This document shows, piece by piece, positions 25,315 to 34,649 of a DNA stretch of 64,000 nt. A model generated the notes under the pieces. That model searched no databases and was not told the origin of the DNA. It saw nothing but the letters and a program-made list of their open reading frames with translations. The DNA comes from Paenibacillus sp. KS-LC4 (lineage in GTDB: Bacteria; Bacillota; Bacilli; Paenibacillales; Paenibacillaceae). The position numbers were made by a program, and so were the translations under genes. The DNA lies in NCBI RefSeq assembly GCF_036894955.1, contig NZ_CP145905.1:1309501-1373500 (forward strand). Reading direction: 5' to 3'. Position 1 is the stretch's first letter, and each line of letters opens with the position of its first letter.

Positions 25315-26007
25315 ATGCTTCAGAAAACAAATCGATTGACGCTGGTCGAGCAAGTCGCATTGCAAATGGAAGGACAGATCGAATCTGGCAAGTGGGAGGT
25401 CGGGATGCGTATTCCGGCTGAGCCGGAGCTGATGGTCGAGTTGAATGTTAGCCGCAATACATTGAGGGAAGCCGTTCGGGCGTTGATTCACGCGGGACTT
25501 TTGAAGACGAAACAAGGGGACGGAACGTACGTCAGCTCTTCGAGTGTGCTGGGAGTGGTACTGCAAAAACGAATTATGCGATCCGATACACTTCAAACAT
25601 TGGAAGTCCGGCATGCACTCGAACGAGAGGGAGCCCATCTGGCTGCACAACGCAGAACGGACGAAGAGGCACGTGAGCTTCTTCTCCAACTGGAACGCTG
25701 GGAGGGTGCGGCAGCACGTGGTGACATGGATGGCGTTGTTACGGAGGATATCCGTCTTCACCAAGGCATCATCGTGGCGTCTCATAATGAAATCTTGATT
25801 GATTTATACAACCATATCGCGGACGCGTCACAAGATTCGATTACAAGCTTGACCCGTTACGAAGTCAATGCCGAATTTGTGGAAATGCACCGGCAGTTGG
25901 TCGAAGCGATTGTCGATCAAGACGCCGATCGTGCCGTGGCAGCGGTTCACCGTTATATTGCGGAATCGAAAGCTATTCTTGCGGTCAAAGGAGGCGAGCG
26001 GACATGA
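25315..26007 (+). CDS. FadR-subfamily GntR regulator
   Basis: A 230-residue protein. The N-terminal winged helix (residues ~10-75) contains GMRIPAEPELMVELNVSRNT and GLLKTKQGDGTYV. The C-terminal FCD helical effector domain follows, with metal-ligand-like residues (Asp/His in EDIRLHQGIIVASHNEI; His in MHRQLVEAI and VHRYIAESK). It overlaps the MFS gene by 4 bp and so most likely senses that pump's substrate and represses the pair. Confidence 0.9.
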   Translation: MLQKTNRLTLVEQVALQMEGQIESGKWEVGMRIPAEPELMVELNVSRNTLREAVRALIHAGLLKTKQGDGTYVSSSSVLGVVLQKRIMRSDTLQTLEVRHALEREGAHLAAQRRTDEEARELLLQLERWEGAAARGDMDGVVTEDIRLHQGIIVASHNEILIDLYNHIADASQDSITSLTRYEVNAEFVEMHRQLVEAIVDQDADRAVAAVHRYIAESKAILAVKGGERT

Positions 26008-27212
26008 GCGTAACAAGCGATACGAAGTCAATGATGGCGAAGAAATCTTTGTCGCTGGGTTGGCCGATCATCCTCGGCATCATCCTGATCGCACTGTCCA
26101 TGCGGTCGCCGCTAACGTCGGTAGGCCCATTGGTCGGCTCGATTCGCGAATCCCTCGGACTATCGAATGCTGCGGCAGGTCTGCTTACTACACTGCCATT
26201 GCTTGCTTTCGCGCTGCTCTCACCGTTCGCACCCATTCTTGCACGCCGCTTCGGGGTGGAGCGGACCCTGCTTTTCGCACTGGTTTTACTCATGGCGGGT
26301 ATCGCGATCCGTTCGTTGACCGCAACCGCTTCTTTGTTTGCAGGCACTGCTTTGATTGGGCTGGCAATTGCGGTGTGCAACGTGCTCATTCCAAGTCTGG
26401 TCAAACGGAATTTTGCTCAGCAAGTCGGCCTCATGACCGGCGTGTACTCCGTGTCAATGAATTTATGCGGGGCGATTGCGTCAGGTGTCAGTGTTCCAGT
26501 CGCCCGTGACCTCGGCTTCGGCTGGAATGGCGCGCTCGGCATATGGGGCATACTCGTTCTGTTGGCCGCGCTTTTCTGGTTGCCTCAAGCACGGGCGAGT
26601 CTGGCGTCTGCTGGGATAGCGAAGAGCGGTATGTCGAAGCGCCGAAGTCTATGGCGTTCGCCACTGGCATGGATGGTTACGATTTTTATGGGGATGCAAT
26701 CTCTCTTGTTCTATGTGTTGATCGCCTGGATGCCTGAAATCATGTCAAGCCGAGGCTTGAATGAAGACAGCGGCGGCTTGCTGCTGTCGCTGTTTCAAAT
26801 TTCCGCGCTGCCCGTAGCGTTCATTGTGCCGATTGTGGCGGGACGCATGAAGAATCAACATTTGCTGGTCATCATCATGACACTTCTGTTGTTTGTCTCA
26901 TTGGGAGGTCTTTATTTCGGAGGAAATGCGTTCATTTCGTTGTGGACGGTTTTACTCGGAATTGGCGGAGGATGTGCGTTTAGCTTAGCCATGATCTTTT
27001 TGAGCTTGCGAGCAAAGGATGCCTTCGATTCCGCTGCTCTTTCCGGCATGTCGCAATCGGTTGGATATTTGCTGGCGGCAACCGGACCGATCTTGTTCGG
27101 TATGCTTCATGATATTACGGCAAGCTGGAAGCCCCCGCTGTTGCTGCTGCTTGTCGTTAGCACGCTGATGCTCCTATCCGGCCTTGGCGCCTCCAGAAAT
27201 CGCACGGTATAA
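26004..27212 (+). CDS. CynX/NimT-type MFS transporter
   Basis: A 402-residue protein with about 12 membrane helices. It begins with the family opening IALSMRSPLTSVGPLVGSI and has the short cytoplasmic loop ARRFGVERT between helices 2 and 3. Family members export or import small anions such as cyanate or 2-nitroimidazole; the substrate here is unknown. Translationally coupled to the GntR regulator. Confidence 0.9.
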   Translation: MSVTSDTKSMMAKKSLSLGWPIILGIILIALSMRSPLTSVGPLVGSIRESLGLSNAAAGLLTTLPLLAFALLSPFAPILARRFGVERTLLFALVLLMAGIAIRSLTATASLFAGTALIGLAIAVCNVLIPSLVKRNFAQQVGLMTGVYSVSMNLCGAIASGVSVPVARDLGFGWNGALGIWGILVLLAALFWLPQARASLASAGIAKSGMSKRRSLWRSPLAWMVTIFMGMQSLLFYVLIAWMPEIMSSRGLNEDSGGLLLSLFQISALPVAFIVPIVAGRMKNQHLLVIIMTLLLFVSLGGLYFGGNAFISLWTVLLGIGGGCAFSLAMIFLSLRAKDAFDSAALSGMSQSVGYLLAATGPILFGMLHDITASWKPPLLLLLVVSTLMLLSGLGASRNRTV

Positions 27213-27246
27213 ACCCGCCTTACGGTCAAAGCCAATGTACACCCGA

Positions 27247-28638
27247 TTATCGCGCTTCCAAGCAAGGCAGCTCAAGCTCGGCAGCGAGACCGGCCTCAGG
27301 CCGGTTAGTTAACGTCAGCCGTCCATGATGGGCTTTGGCTATACGGAAAGCCATTGGCAGCCCGAGACCATGCCCGGAAGGTCTGGCATATTTTCGATTT
27401 GCGGAAAAAGGCAGCTCCAGCACATCGGCAAGCTCTTCCGGCGGGATGCCTCGTCCATTGTCTAATACGATGAAGCGGCACGTGCGGTTATTGCCTGCAA
27501 GCTCGACTCCCAGCCTGATGTCGCAGCCTTGTGGATGATTATGGCGGATGGCATTGTGGACGAGATTGGTCATGGCACGCAGCAGCAGGCGCTCGTCCCC
27601 GTATATTTGAGCGGTTTCGTTTAAGTCGTCCATTTCGAGCGTAAAGCTGGGCTCAAGCCCTGCATTAATAAGATCGGAGGCCACTTGGCGCGTCAGCGCT
27701 GCCAGCCGCAAAGGCTTCGGGGTGAGCGGCTGCATTTCATATTCCAGCATGGACACGAGATTCAAGTCACTGACTAAAGTACGCAGCTTCTCTGCTTGAT
27801 AGCGGATAATACCTGCGTGCTTTCGCTGCAACGGAGGAATGCTTTGATGCTCCTCCAGCTCGCTGGCATAGCCGAGCACCATGGAAAGCGGGGTGCGAAT
27901 ATCGTGGGAAATGCCAGCGATCCAGTTGGAGCGCGCCTCGTCCCTGCTTTTGAGCGAAGCATTTTTCTGATGCAGCAGCGATGAGGCGTGGTTGACAGAT
28001 TGGGCAAGGTCAGCGAGCATTCCCTTGGGCACAAGCTGCACCTCCTGATCCGCGGCAAGCGCCTGTATGCCCTGCGTCAGCGGACGGATGGAAAGCAGGA
28101 GCCGGGAACCGATCAGCAGGGCGACAATCAGCACAAGCACAAGGTTACCGATAAGAAGGAGCAGGGCGCGCAGCGGCAAATTTTTGACCCAGTCGGTCGG
28201 CAGTATATGCTGGTATTTGACAAGGCTGTCCTTCGGATAACCGATTACAATAAGACCATCTCCATACTCCCACACAAATACGGGATAATCCATCAAATAG
28301 CTCATGGAAAGCTTGGCTACGTCCGTCAAGCTATAGTGGGCAGGGAGCTCTTCGGGCAAGCTATGTCCCCACAACACCTGCCCCGCCGAGCTAATTAGCA
28401 TCGCCCACACCTGCTGTTCTTCCAGCAGTGCCGCCGTTTCAGCCTCAAGAGCATATCCGTCATTCGCAGCCTTCAGCCCTTCAGCCGTATGCCGTACAAC
28501 CGCGGCTGGCGAGCTTTTCTCGACCGTTCCCGTACTAACCCAGATGAGCAGCAGCAAAAAGTTAAGTAAAAGCAAAGAGAGCGAGATGAGCATCGTCGCC
28601 CCAATAAAACGTTTTAAAATGCGCAGAGTGCCTCCCAT
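27247..28638 (-). CDS. Membrane sensor histidine kinase
   Basis: A 463-residue kinase with membrane helices at ~12-35 and ~155-178, an extracellular sensor of ~115 residues, a HAMP-like linker, HisKA with phospho-accepting H245 in GISHDIRTPLSMVLGY, and HATPase motifs (NLVHNAIRHNHP, DNGRGIPPEE, GHGLGLPMAFRIAKAH). The ATG overlaps the response regulator stop by one base. Divergent from an ABC exporter operon, which it probably controls. Confidence 0.93.
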   Translation of the reverse strand: MGGTLRILKRFIGATMLISLSLLLLNFLLLLIWVSTGTVEKSSPAAVVRHTAEGLKAANDGYALEAETAALLEEQQVWAMLISSAGQVLWGHSLPEELPAHYSLTDVAKLSMSYLMDYPVFVWEYGDGLIVIGYPKDSLVKYQHILPTDWVKNLPLRALLLLIGNLVLVLIVALLIGSRLLLSIRPLTQGIQALAADQEVQLVPKGMLADLAQSVNHASSLLHQKNASLKSRDEARSNWIAGISHDIRTPLSMVLGYASELEEHQSIPPLQRKHAGIIRYQAEKLRTLVSDLNLVSMLEYEMQPLTPKPLRLAALTRQVASDLINAGLEPSFTLEMDDLNETAQIYGDERLLLRAMTNLVHNAIRHNHPQGCDIRLGVELAGNNRTCRFIVLDNGRGIPPEELADVLELPFSANRKYARPSGHGLGLPMAFRIAKAHHGRLTLTNRPEAGLAAELELPCLEAR

Positions 28639-29351
28639 TATTCATCCCCCTTGACCAGCAGCTTGTACCCTAAGCCGCGAACGGTCAGCAGATGCTCGGG
28701 ACTAGAGGGCAGCTCCTCGATTTTTTCACGAATGCGGCGAATATGAACCATTAATGTATTTTCATAGCCGTAATAATCATCGCTCCACGCTGCTTGGCAG
28801 AGGGCATCATTGGTTACAATTCGGTTGCGGTTTTCGTAAAACTTGGTTAGCAGGACGAGCTCCTTAGCGGTTAAAGAAACGTTCTCGCTGGACGTCCGCA
28901 CAATGCCGCTTTCCAAATCTATAACACGGTGACCCAGTTGAAAAATAGGGCGCTGCTCCTGGCGAAATGGCGCATATACTCGCCGTAAAATCGCGCTCAA
29001 GCGCAGCAGCAGCTCGCGCGGCAAAAAAGGCTTCACCATATAATCGTCGGCGCCTAGCCCAAGACCAAGCAAGCGATCCTCATCCTCTCCTCTGGCGGAT
29101 AGAAAAAGCACAGGAACGTTGGAAAACTGCCGCAGTGACTGGAGCAGAGAGAAGCCGTCCCCGTCAGGCAGCATTATATCCATAAGGACAAGGTCCGGCT
29201 TAGCCGCCCTTATGCTGCGCAGTGCCTCAGCGCAGGTAGCCGCCTGAAAAATGCGGGTATAGCCCTCTTTGCGTAAAAACCCCTCGACCATTTCCCTTAA
29301 ATCGCTCTCATCATCAACGATGAGCAGTTTTTTATGCTTTAAGTCTTCCAT
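28638..29351 (-). CDS. OmpR-family response regulator
   Basis: The receiver has phospho-Asp in LVLMDIMLPDGDGF and Lys in DDYMVKPFLPRELL. The C-terminal winged helix contains LTAKELVLLTKFYEN and VHIRRIREKIE. I prefer the ATG ending at 29351; a GTG at 29363 is an alternative. With the downstream kinase it forms a two-component system. The 150-bp gap to the ABC operon contains TTAGCTT/GTTTAC elements that may be its binding sites, but I could not define a clear repeat. Confidence 0.93.
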   Translation of the reverse strand: MEDLKHKKLLIVDDESDLREMVEGFLRKEGYTRIFQAATCAEALRSIRAAKPDLVLMDIMLPDGDGFSLLQSLRQFSNVPVLFLSARGEDEDRLLGLGLGADDYMVKPFLPRELLLRLSAILRRVYAPFRQEQRPIFQLGHRVIDLESGIVRTSSENVSLTAKELVLLTKFYENRNRIVTNDALCQAAWSDDYYGYENTLMVHIRRIREKIEELPSSPEHLLTVRGLGYKLLVKGDE

Positions 29352-29512
29352 CGTTTTAATCACCCGTTTTCAGTATACCTTGCTTTTGCTCGTTTTGGAG
29401 CGTGGCGAGCCGTCATCTGTCTGATTTAAGGCTGACGTAAGGTTAGCTTCAGTTTACAGCAAGGCGGCATCGTTATGCTTGATTAACAATATGAAGCTGG
29501 GAGTGAATGAAG

Positions 29513-30424
29513 ATGCAGGCGATTGTATCTACCCGTGGCCTATCCAAACGATATGGCAGCAGCTATTCCGTCGAAAAGCTCGATTTATTGGTCGAGGAGG
29601 GAGAGATTTATGGCTTTCTTGGACCGAATGGAGCAGGGAAATCGACGACCTTAAAAATGATTTTAGGGCTCGCCCAGCCGACGGAGGGCAGCGTATCCGT
29701 ATTCGGCAAGGAGCTGACCAAGCACCGCCGTCTTATTTTAAGCCAGACGGGCTCTCTGATCGAATCGCCTTCCTACTACGGCCATCTGACCGGCTTGGAA
29801 AACATGCGCGTCGTGCAGCGATTGCGGAATGTGCCCGCAAGCCAAGTGAGGGAAGCACTGAAAATTGTCCGGCTGGAGCAGCAGCAAAATAAAAAAGTAT
29901 CGCAGTATTCCTTGGGCATGAAGCAGCGTTTAGGGATCGCGATGGCGCTGTTGGCTTCGCCTAAGCTGCTCGTACTGGACGAGCCGACGAATGGCCTTGA
30001 TCCGGCAGGTATCGGTGAAATTCGCGAGCTGATTAAATCTTTGCCGCAGCGCCTTGGGATGACGGTGCTCCTATCCAGCCATCTCTTGTCGGAAATCGAA
30101 CAGCTTGCCACCTCAGTAGGCATTATCCATCAAGGCAAAATGCTGTTCCAAGGCAAGCTGGATCAGCTGCGAAATGAAGGTCGGCCGACCATTGCCTTTA
30201 AGACGAGCCAAAATCCGATGGCGCATTCGCTGCTCGCCGCCCAAGGGTTTGCGCCGATTTTACAGGATGGCTTCCTGCGATTAAGTCATCTGACAGATGG
30301 TCAGGTAGCGCGAATCAATCGGGGACTGCTTGCAGCAGATATCGACGTGCTGCGCATAGAAGAGCATAAAAAAAGCTTGGAGAGCCTGTTTCTCGAATTG
30401 ACAGGGAAGGAGCGCAGTCTATGA
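29513..30424 (+). CDS. ABC-2 exporter ATPase, lantibiotic-immunity (LanF/BcrA) type
   Basis: About 303 residues. Walker A GPNGAGKST, Q-loop QTGSLIESPSYYGHLTG, signature YSLGMKQR, Walker B LLVLDEPTNGLDP and H-loop LLSSHLLSEIEQLA. The variant signature and C-terminal tail match BcrA/LanF proteins, which drive bacitracin or lantibiotic removal. A longer ATG at 29507 is possible, but GGGAG spacing favours 29513. The next gene overlaps by 4 bp. Confidence 0.93.
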   Translation: MQAIVSTRGLSKRYGSSYSVEKLDLLVEEGEIYGFLGPNGAGKSTTLKMILGLAQPTEGSVSVFGKELTKHRRLILSQTGSLIESPSYYGHLTGLENMRVVQRLRNVPASQVREALKIVRLEQQQNKKVSQYSLGMKQRLGIAMALLASPKLLVLDEPTNGLDPAGIGEIRELIKSLPQRLGMTVLLSSHLLSEIEQLATSVGIIHQGKMLFQGKLDQLRNEGRPTIAFKTSQNPMAHSLLAAQGFAPILQDGFLRLSHLTDGQVARINRGLLAADIDVLRIEEHKKSLESLFLELTGKERSL

Positions 30425-31179
30425 TCCGCGCGATTTGGCTGGAAGGCTACAAGCTGCGCCGAACATACGTCGGGATGACGGTACTGCTGATGATAGGGGT
30501 GGAAATGGGGTGGGCGTTTATGGCAACAAGCATGTCCATCGCACGTAATCCGGATCAGGCGAGCTGGGTGCCGCTTATTGCAATGACGGCATCGTTGAAC
30601 GGTCTGTTTGCCCCTATTCTCGCAGCGATCTGCGTATCGCGTATTTGCGATATGGAGCATAAGGGCAATACGTGGAAGCTGCTGCTTTCCATGTCAGTCA
30701 AGCGGGAGAGCTTATATGCTGCCAAATATGGCTGCGTGGCCTTTATTTTGCTGCTTGCCTGCTTTGTGCAAATAGCAGCTCTGATTGGCTTCGGTAAAAT
30801 GAACGGTTTTGAGGAAGCGGTGCCGCTTATGCTGCTCGGACGCTTGCTTGCTGGAACGATGGCTGCTCATCTGGCCGTCATTGCCTTGCAGCAGTGGTTA
30901 TCCATGGCGCTTAAAAATCAGGCATTCGCGCTATGTCTCGGCATGCTTGGCGGGTTCATTGGCATGACTGCTGATTTGTTTCCAAGTGCAATAAGGGCAT
31001 TGTTCATCTGGTCGTATTACTCGGGTCTTAGTCCGGTCGCCCAGAGCTATACGGATAATCGGCTTGAATTTATAGCGCGGGATTTAGGAGCGGGACTTCC
31101 AATGCTGGGACTGTTGTTATTTCTAGGGTTGTTGATCTATGGGGCAGGACGATGGCATATATCCAGACAGGAGGTGTAG
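30421..31179 (+). CDS. ABC-2 permease (LanE/LanG-like)
   Basis: A 252-residue membrane protein with about six helices, starting with the family's amphipathic lead (MIRAIWLEGYKLRRTYVGM). It is coupled to the ATPase and followed by a second related permease, as in three-component lantibiotic self-protection exporters. Confidence 0.88.
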   Translation: MIRAIWLEGYKLRRTYVGMTVLLMIGVEMGWAFMATSMSIARNPDQASWVPLIAMTASLNGLFAPILAAICVSRICDMEHKGNTWKLLLSMSVKRESLYAAKYGCVAFILLLACFVQIAALIGFGKMNGFEEAVPLMLLGRLLAGTMAAHLAVIALQQWLSMALKNQAFALCLGMLGGFIGMTADLFPSAIRALFIWSYYSGLSPVAQSYTDNRLEFIARDLGAGLPMLGLLLFLGLLIYGAGRWHISRQEV

Positions 31180-31182
31180 AGG

Positions 31183-31923
31183 TTGCTTATGCTGAAAAGG
31201 GTAGTTCCCGCTGAATGGCTGAAGCTGCGCCATTCGCATCTATGGATCGTATTGCTTGCGCTGCCGATTGTCAGCATCCTGATGGGGTGCGGTAATTTAT
31301 ATATGAATCAGGGGGTATTGCAAAATGGCTGGTATAGCTTATGGTCGCAGGTCGGGCTGTTTTATGGCGAGTTTTTCTTCCCGACGCTGATTGCGATTTG
31401 CTGTGCCTATCTTTGCAGATTGGAGCATTCAGGCAAAAACTGGAATATGATGATGACCGCTCCGATTCCGGTTGCCAGCATTTTTTGGGCGAAGCTCTAT
31501 ACAGCCAGTATGCTGACGGGCTTTGTGCAAGTAGTATTTGCCGTGCTTTATATGATAGGGGGGGCAATGGTTGGATTAAGCCTCTCCGAATTGCCGGGAG
31601 AACTATTCGGCTGGCTCGTGCGGGGCTGGCTGGCAGCCATTACGATTAGCAGCTTGCAATTGCTGCTGTCCTTACGGATACGCAGCTTTGCCGTCCCTGT
31701 AGGCATCGGGCTAGGGGCAACCTTTCTGGGGCTGGGCATGTATGCAGCGAAGGCAGGGCTGTTTTTTCCACATTCTTTGTTGACGATAGGCATGGGCGTG
31801 CTGAGCCCGGAGCGTCTGCCTGTTCAGCAGCAGTTGACGGTTGTTGTAGTAAATGTGCTCTATACGGCTGCATTCAGCGCCGCTGCCATTTACCGGCTGC
31901 GAACAGCCGACGTTTCGGCGTAA
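31183..31923 (+). CDS. Second ABC-2 permease (LanE/LanG-like)
   Basis: A 246-residue, six-helix protein beginning KRVVPAEWLKLRHSHLWIV. AGGAGGTG before TTG 31183 overlaps the end of the previous gene; the ATG at 31189 is an alternative start. Completes an ATPase-permease-permease exporter. No lantibiotic biosynthesis gene is visible, so resistance rather than self-immunity is the likelier role. The gap 31924-32088 holds no convincing gene. Confidence 0.88.
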   Translation: MLMLKRVVPAEWLKLRHSHLWIVLLALPIVSILMGCGNLYMNQGVLQNGWYSLWSQVGLFYGEFFFPTLIAICCAYLCRLEHSGKNWNMMMTAPIPVASIFWAKLYTASMLTGFVQVVFAVLYMIGGAMVGLSLSELPGELFGWLVRGWLAAITISSLQLLLSLRIRSFAVPVGIGLGATFLGLGMYAAKAGLFFPHSLLTIGMGVLSPERLPVQQQLTVVVVNVLYTAAFSAAAIYRLRTADVSA

Positions 31924-32088
31924 GCGCGCATTGCTATGGATACAGAAGCAGCATTAGGCATCATTCGTCAAATCAAGCACAATATTGAAATTTTAAATAT
32001 ACGCATGGTACGAGGTTATGGTAGCCTAGGAGGGAAGTGTTGCCAAGGATGGACGACGATTATGAATAAACGAAGGAGCTGAACGTTA

Positions 32089-32853
32089 ATGCTGCAACTT
32101 GACTTGACTGGTAGGATCGCGCTTGTAACCGGAGCGACTGGAGACTTAGGACGCGTGATGGTTAGAACGCTCGCAGACTGCGGGGCGGATGTCGTCATTC
32201 ATTATCGTAGCAATGAGGACAAGGCGTTGGAGCTAAAGCAGGAGGTAGAGGCTTTGGGCAGACGCGCGATTACGGTTCAGGCAGATATTACGAAGCAAGG
32301 CGATGTGGAGCGGCTGCAAGCGGAAGCGGCGGTAGGCCTTGGGCATGTGGATATTGTCGTGGCGAATGCCGTCATTCAGTACCAGTGGGAAAGCGTGCTG
32401 AAGCAGCCGGTGGAGGATTATGAAAGTCAGTTCGAATCCTGCGTCATGCAAAGCGTCTATTTGGCAAAAGCTTTCGTTCCCGCAATGGTGGAGCGCGGCG
32501 GCGGTCGTTTTATCGGCATCAATACGGAATGTGCGATGCAAAATGCGCCCGGCCAATCGGCCTACGTAGCAGGCAAAAGAGGGATGGACGGCGTGTACCG
32601 CGTGCTTGCCAAGGAGGTTGGCGAGAGCGGCATTACGGTCAACCAAGTGGCGCCGGGCTGGACGATCAGCGAACGGGACCGTGCTGCAGGCAGTGAGCGA
32701 AATGAAGGCTATGAGAAAAATGTACCGCTGAAGCGGCGGGGAAGCGATCAGGAAATTGCTAACACAGTCGCATTTCTGGCGTCCGAGCTGTCCAGCTTCA
32801 TTACAGGTGCGTATGTGCCGGTTAACGGCGGTAATGTTATGCCAGCGATTTAA
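32089..32853 (+). CDS. Short-chain dehydrogenase/reductase, FabG-like
   Basis: A 254-residue SDR with nucleotide motif TGATGDLG, the NAG-like strand VVANAVIQ, and active-site YVAGK. At the catalytic Ser position, 13 residues before the Tyr, this protein has Thr (GINTECAM). The C-terminal PVNGGNVMPAI is typical. Reduces an unknown carbonyl with NAD(P)H. GAAGGAGCTG precedes ATG. Only 32 bp from the RidA-like gene, so probably one operon. Confidence 0.9.
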   Translation: MLQLDLTGRIALVTGATGDLGRVMVRTLADCGADVVIHYRSNEDKALELKQEVEALGRRAITVQADITKQGDVERLQAEAAVGLGHVDIVVANAVIQYQWESVLKQPVEDYESQFESCVMQSVYLAKAFVPAMVERGGGRFIGINTECAMQNAPGQSAYVAGKRGMDGVYRVLAKEVGESGITVNQVAPGWTISERDRAAGSERNEGYEKNVPLKRRGSDQEIANTVAFLASELSSFITGAYVPVNGGNVMPAI

Positions 32854-32885
32854 TTTAGCTGCACCAATTGATAGGAGGTGTTCGC

Positions 32886-33344
32886 ATGTCCGAATCTACG
32901 ATTAGTAAGCGACTTATTGAACTTGGTATTGTGCTGCCAAGGGCGAGTGAGCCTGCGGCAAAATACGCAAATTGTGTTAATGTGAATGGACTGCTGTTTG
33001 TTTCAGGCAAGGGGCCAGTTGGAGGGCCGCAGGGCAAGCTGGGCAAAGACTTCACGACGGAGGAAGGCTATGAATTTGCCCGGCAGGCGGGACTTGAGGT
33101 ACTGGCCGTGCTGCAAGATGCACTGGGCTCCCTTGATAAAGTAAAACGGGCCGTGAAAATTCAAGGCTTCGTCAATGCGACAGCTGAATTCGAAGAGCAT
33201 CATAAGGTGCTGAATGGCTGCTCAGACTTATTGATGGATGTGTTCGGAGAAAAAGGAAGCCATGCCCGCTCCGTTCTTGGTGCTGTATCGGTAAGAAACA
33301 ATCTCCCAATCATTGTGGATTCGATTTTTGAAGTAGAGGAGTAG
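32886..33344 (+). CDS. RidA/YjgF-like protein, longer subfamily
   Basis: A 152-residue protein of the YjgF/YER057c/UK114 fold. ATG 32886 follows AGGAGGTG. Conserved pieces are VNGLLFVSGKGPVG and HARSVLGAVSVRNNLPIIVDS. The canonical RidA enamine-deaminase arginine context (R-LP-VEIEA) is altered to SVRNNLPIIVDS, so activity on 2-aminoacrylate is uncertain. Confidence 0.85.
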   Translation: MSESTISKRLIELGIVLPRASEPAAKYANCVNVNGLLFVSGKGPVGGPQGKLGKDFTTEEGYEFARQAGLEVLAVLQDALGSLDKVKRAVKIQGFVNATAEFEEHHKVLNGCSDLLMDVFGEKGSHARSVLGAVSVRNNLPIIVDSIFEVEE

Positions 33345-33383
33345 AGGGGCGGCATGGAAATCCCTTACTTCTCTAAATCAAAG

Positions 33384-33423
33384 AAAGCCGGAGCGCCCGC
33401 TCGTATGCGGGGCTTCGGCTTTC
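33384..33423. terminator. Bidirectional terminator
   Basis: AAAGCCGGAGCGCCCGC pairs with GCGGGGCTTCGGCTTT, TCGTAT loop. Ends the SDR-RidA operon and the convergent epimerase gene. Confidence 0.8.
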
Positions 33424-33454
33424 GGCCGTTTATGGCCGGGTGTGCTGCCTGTTA

Positions 33455-34462
33455 TTACTTGGCAGCCGGCTTTACATACAGGCGGCTCGTTTCTTCCCAG
33501 ATGCCGTTTGGCTCTAGGCTGACCAGTCCGATTTCGTCTGCTGGCAGATCGACATTCGGTGCATTAACGAGGTTAAGCTGCGGCTCAGGGCAGAAAAACT
33601 GGCCGGAGGCGTTGCTGTTCCACACCATCCACTGCTTATAGGCCGTTCCTGCATCGTAAACCAAGGTTACTTGCTCACGCGCATCCGTCAGCTCCATTTG
33701 ATTGCGGCCGTTACGCGCCTCTACTGTATAATGATTGTCCAGCGGCTCGAAATAAGGAGAAGCGCCAGTCGTTTTCAGCTTCTCTTCGTTGCTGCTCAGC
33801 GGCTGAAATTGACCTGTCGGCAGCATGCGCTCATCTAATTCCCAGCGTTTGCCCGCTGTCAGCGTGAAGCTGTAGTCGCTCGCAGCGCTTTGCGGGGCAA
33901 AAGGCGCATTAATCGCCGTGTGGAAGCCAATCAGGCAAGGCATGGCGTCATTCCCGCGGTTATGTACGGAAATATGCTGGAATAGTCCTTGGTCATTCAA
34001 CGAGTAGCGCAGCGTAATTGCAAAACGATGCGGCAAATAAGCATAAATCGGATGCTGCTCATCCACTGCGATTTGAAGCAGCACGTAGCTTTCGGTTTTC
34101 AGTGTGCCATAGTCCAGCACTTCCCACGCAGCCGTATGTACGAAGCCATGCAAATGATTGCCTGTTGATGGCTCATTGATAGGAAACGAATAAGTTTTGC
34201 CATTCATTGTAAAGGTGCCATCCTGATAACGGTTTGGAGGGAACAGCACGGGAATGCCGTGAGTACCAGGACGTGCTTTAAATTCGGCCATTTCGCTCTC
34301 AGCCGGCTCATGCAAAAAATGATAGCCCTTCTCTATATCGCGGAACGCAATCAGGTTAGCGCCTACTTCGGGCAAAACCGCTGCCTCGTAGGCGCCCCAT
34401 TTTAGCCAAACGGCTGGTTCTCCATGAAATGCTTGCTCAAGCGCTTGTCCTTGCTTGCTCAT
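33455..34462 (-). CDS. Aldose 1-epimerase family protein
   Basis: A 335-residue galactose-mutarotase-like protein. ATG ending at 34462 follows AAGGAGG. Conserved segments are GANLIAFRD, GIPVLFPPNRYQDGTF, NHLHGFVHTAAWEV (with the catalytic-type His) and CPEPQLNLVNAPN (with the catalytic-type Glu). Interconverts sugar anomers; which sugar is unknown. Stands alone. Confidence 0.88.
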   Translation of the reverse strand: MSKQGQALEQAFHGEPAVWLKWGAYEAAVLPEVGANLIAFRDIEKGYHFLHEPAESEMAEFKARPGTHGIPVLFPPNRYQDGTFTMNGKTYSFPINEPSTGNHLHGFVHTAAWEVLDYGTLKTESYVLLQIAVDEQHPIYAYLPHRFAITLRYSLNDQGLFQHISVHNRGNDAMPCLIGFHTAINAPFAPQSAASDYSFTLTAGKRWELDERMLPTGQFQPLSSNEEKLKTTGASPYFEPLDNHYTVEARNGRNQMELTDAREQVTLVYDAGTAYKQWMVWNSNASGQFFCPEPQLNLVNAPNVDLPADEIGLVSLEPNGIWEETSRLYVKPAAK

Positions 34463-34532
34463 AATAGCCTCCTTAAATTTGGCGAATATTTGGCGTTTCA
34501 TACTCCAGATTAGAATAACAGGATCAATGTAA

Positions 34533-34582
34533 ACACACAACCGCCGTATTCCGTTAATGACGGTATACGGCGGTTGTGTGTG
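34533..34582 (-). terminator. Hairpin terminator of the LytTR gene
   Basis: ACACACAACCGCCGTA pairs with TACGGCGGTTGTGTGT, with an inner CCGT/ACGG. The T run on the minus strand is weak. Confidence 0.6.
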
Positions 34583-34649
34583 AATGGGTGACTGAGGTGT
34601 GCGGATAGGGATGCGGTGAAGTGTTATGCGGTATGTGCCTGCTAACCGA

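Noticed and set aside
31936..32082. A 48-codon plus-strand frame (MDTEAALGIIRQIKHN...) before the SDR gene
   Set aside because: No ribosome site, composition turns non-protein-like after 25 residues, and it ends within the SDR ribosome site.
32470..32600. Thr in place of the catalytic Ser as proof that the SDR is inactive
   Set aside because: Thr can serve in some SDRs and the Tyr-x3-Lys is intact.
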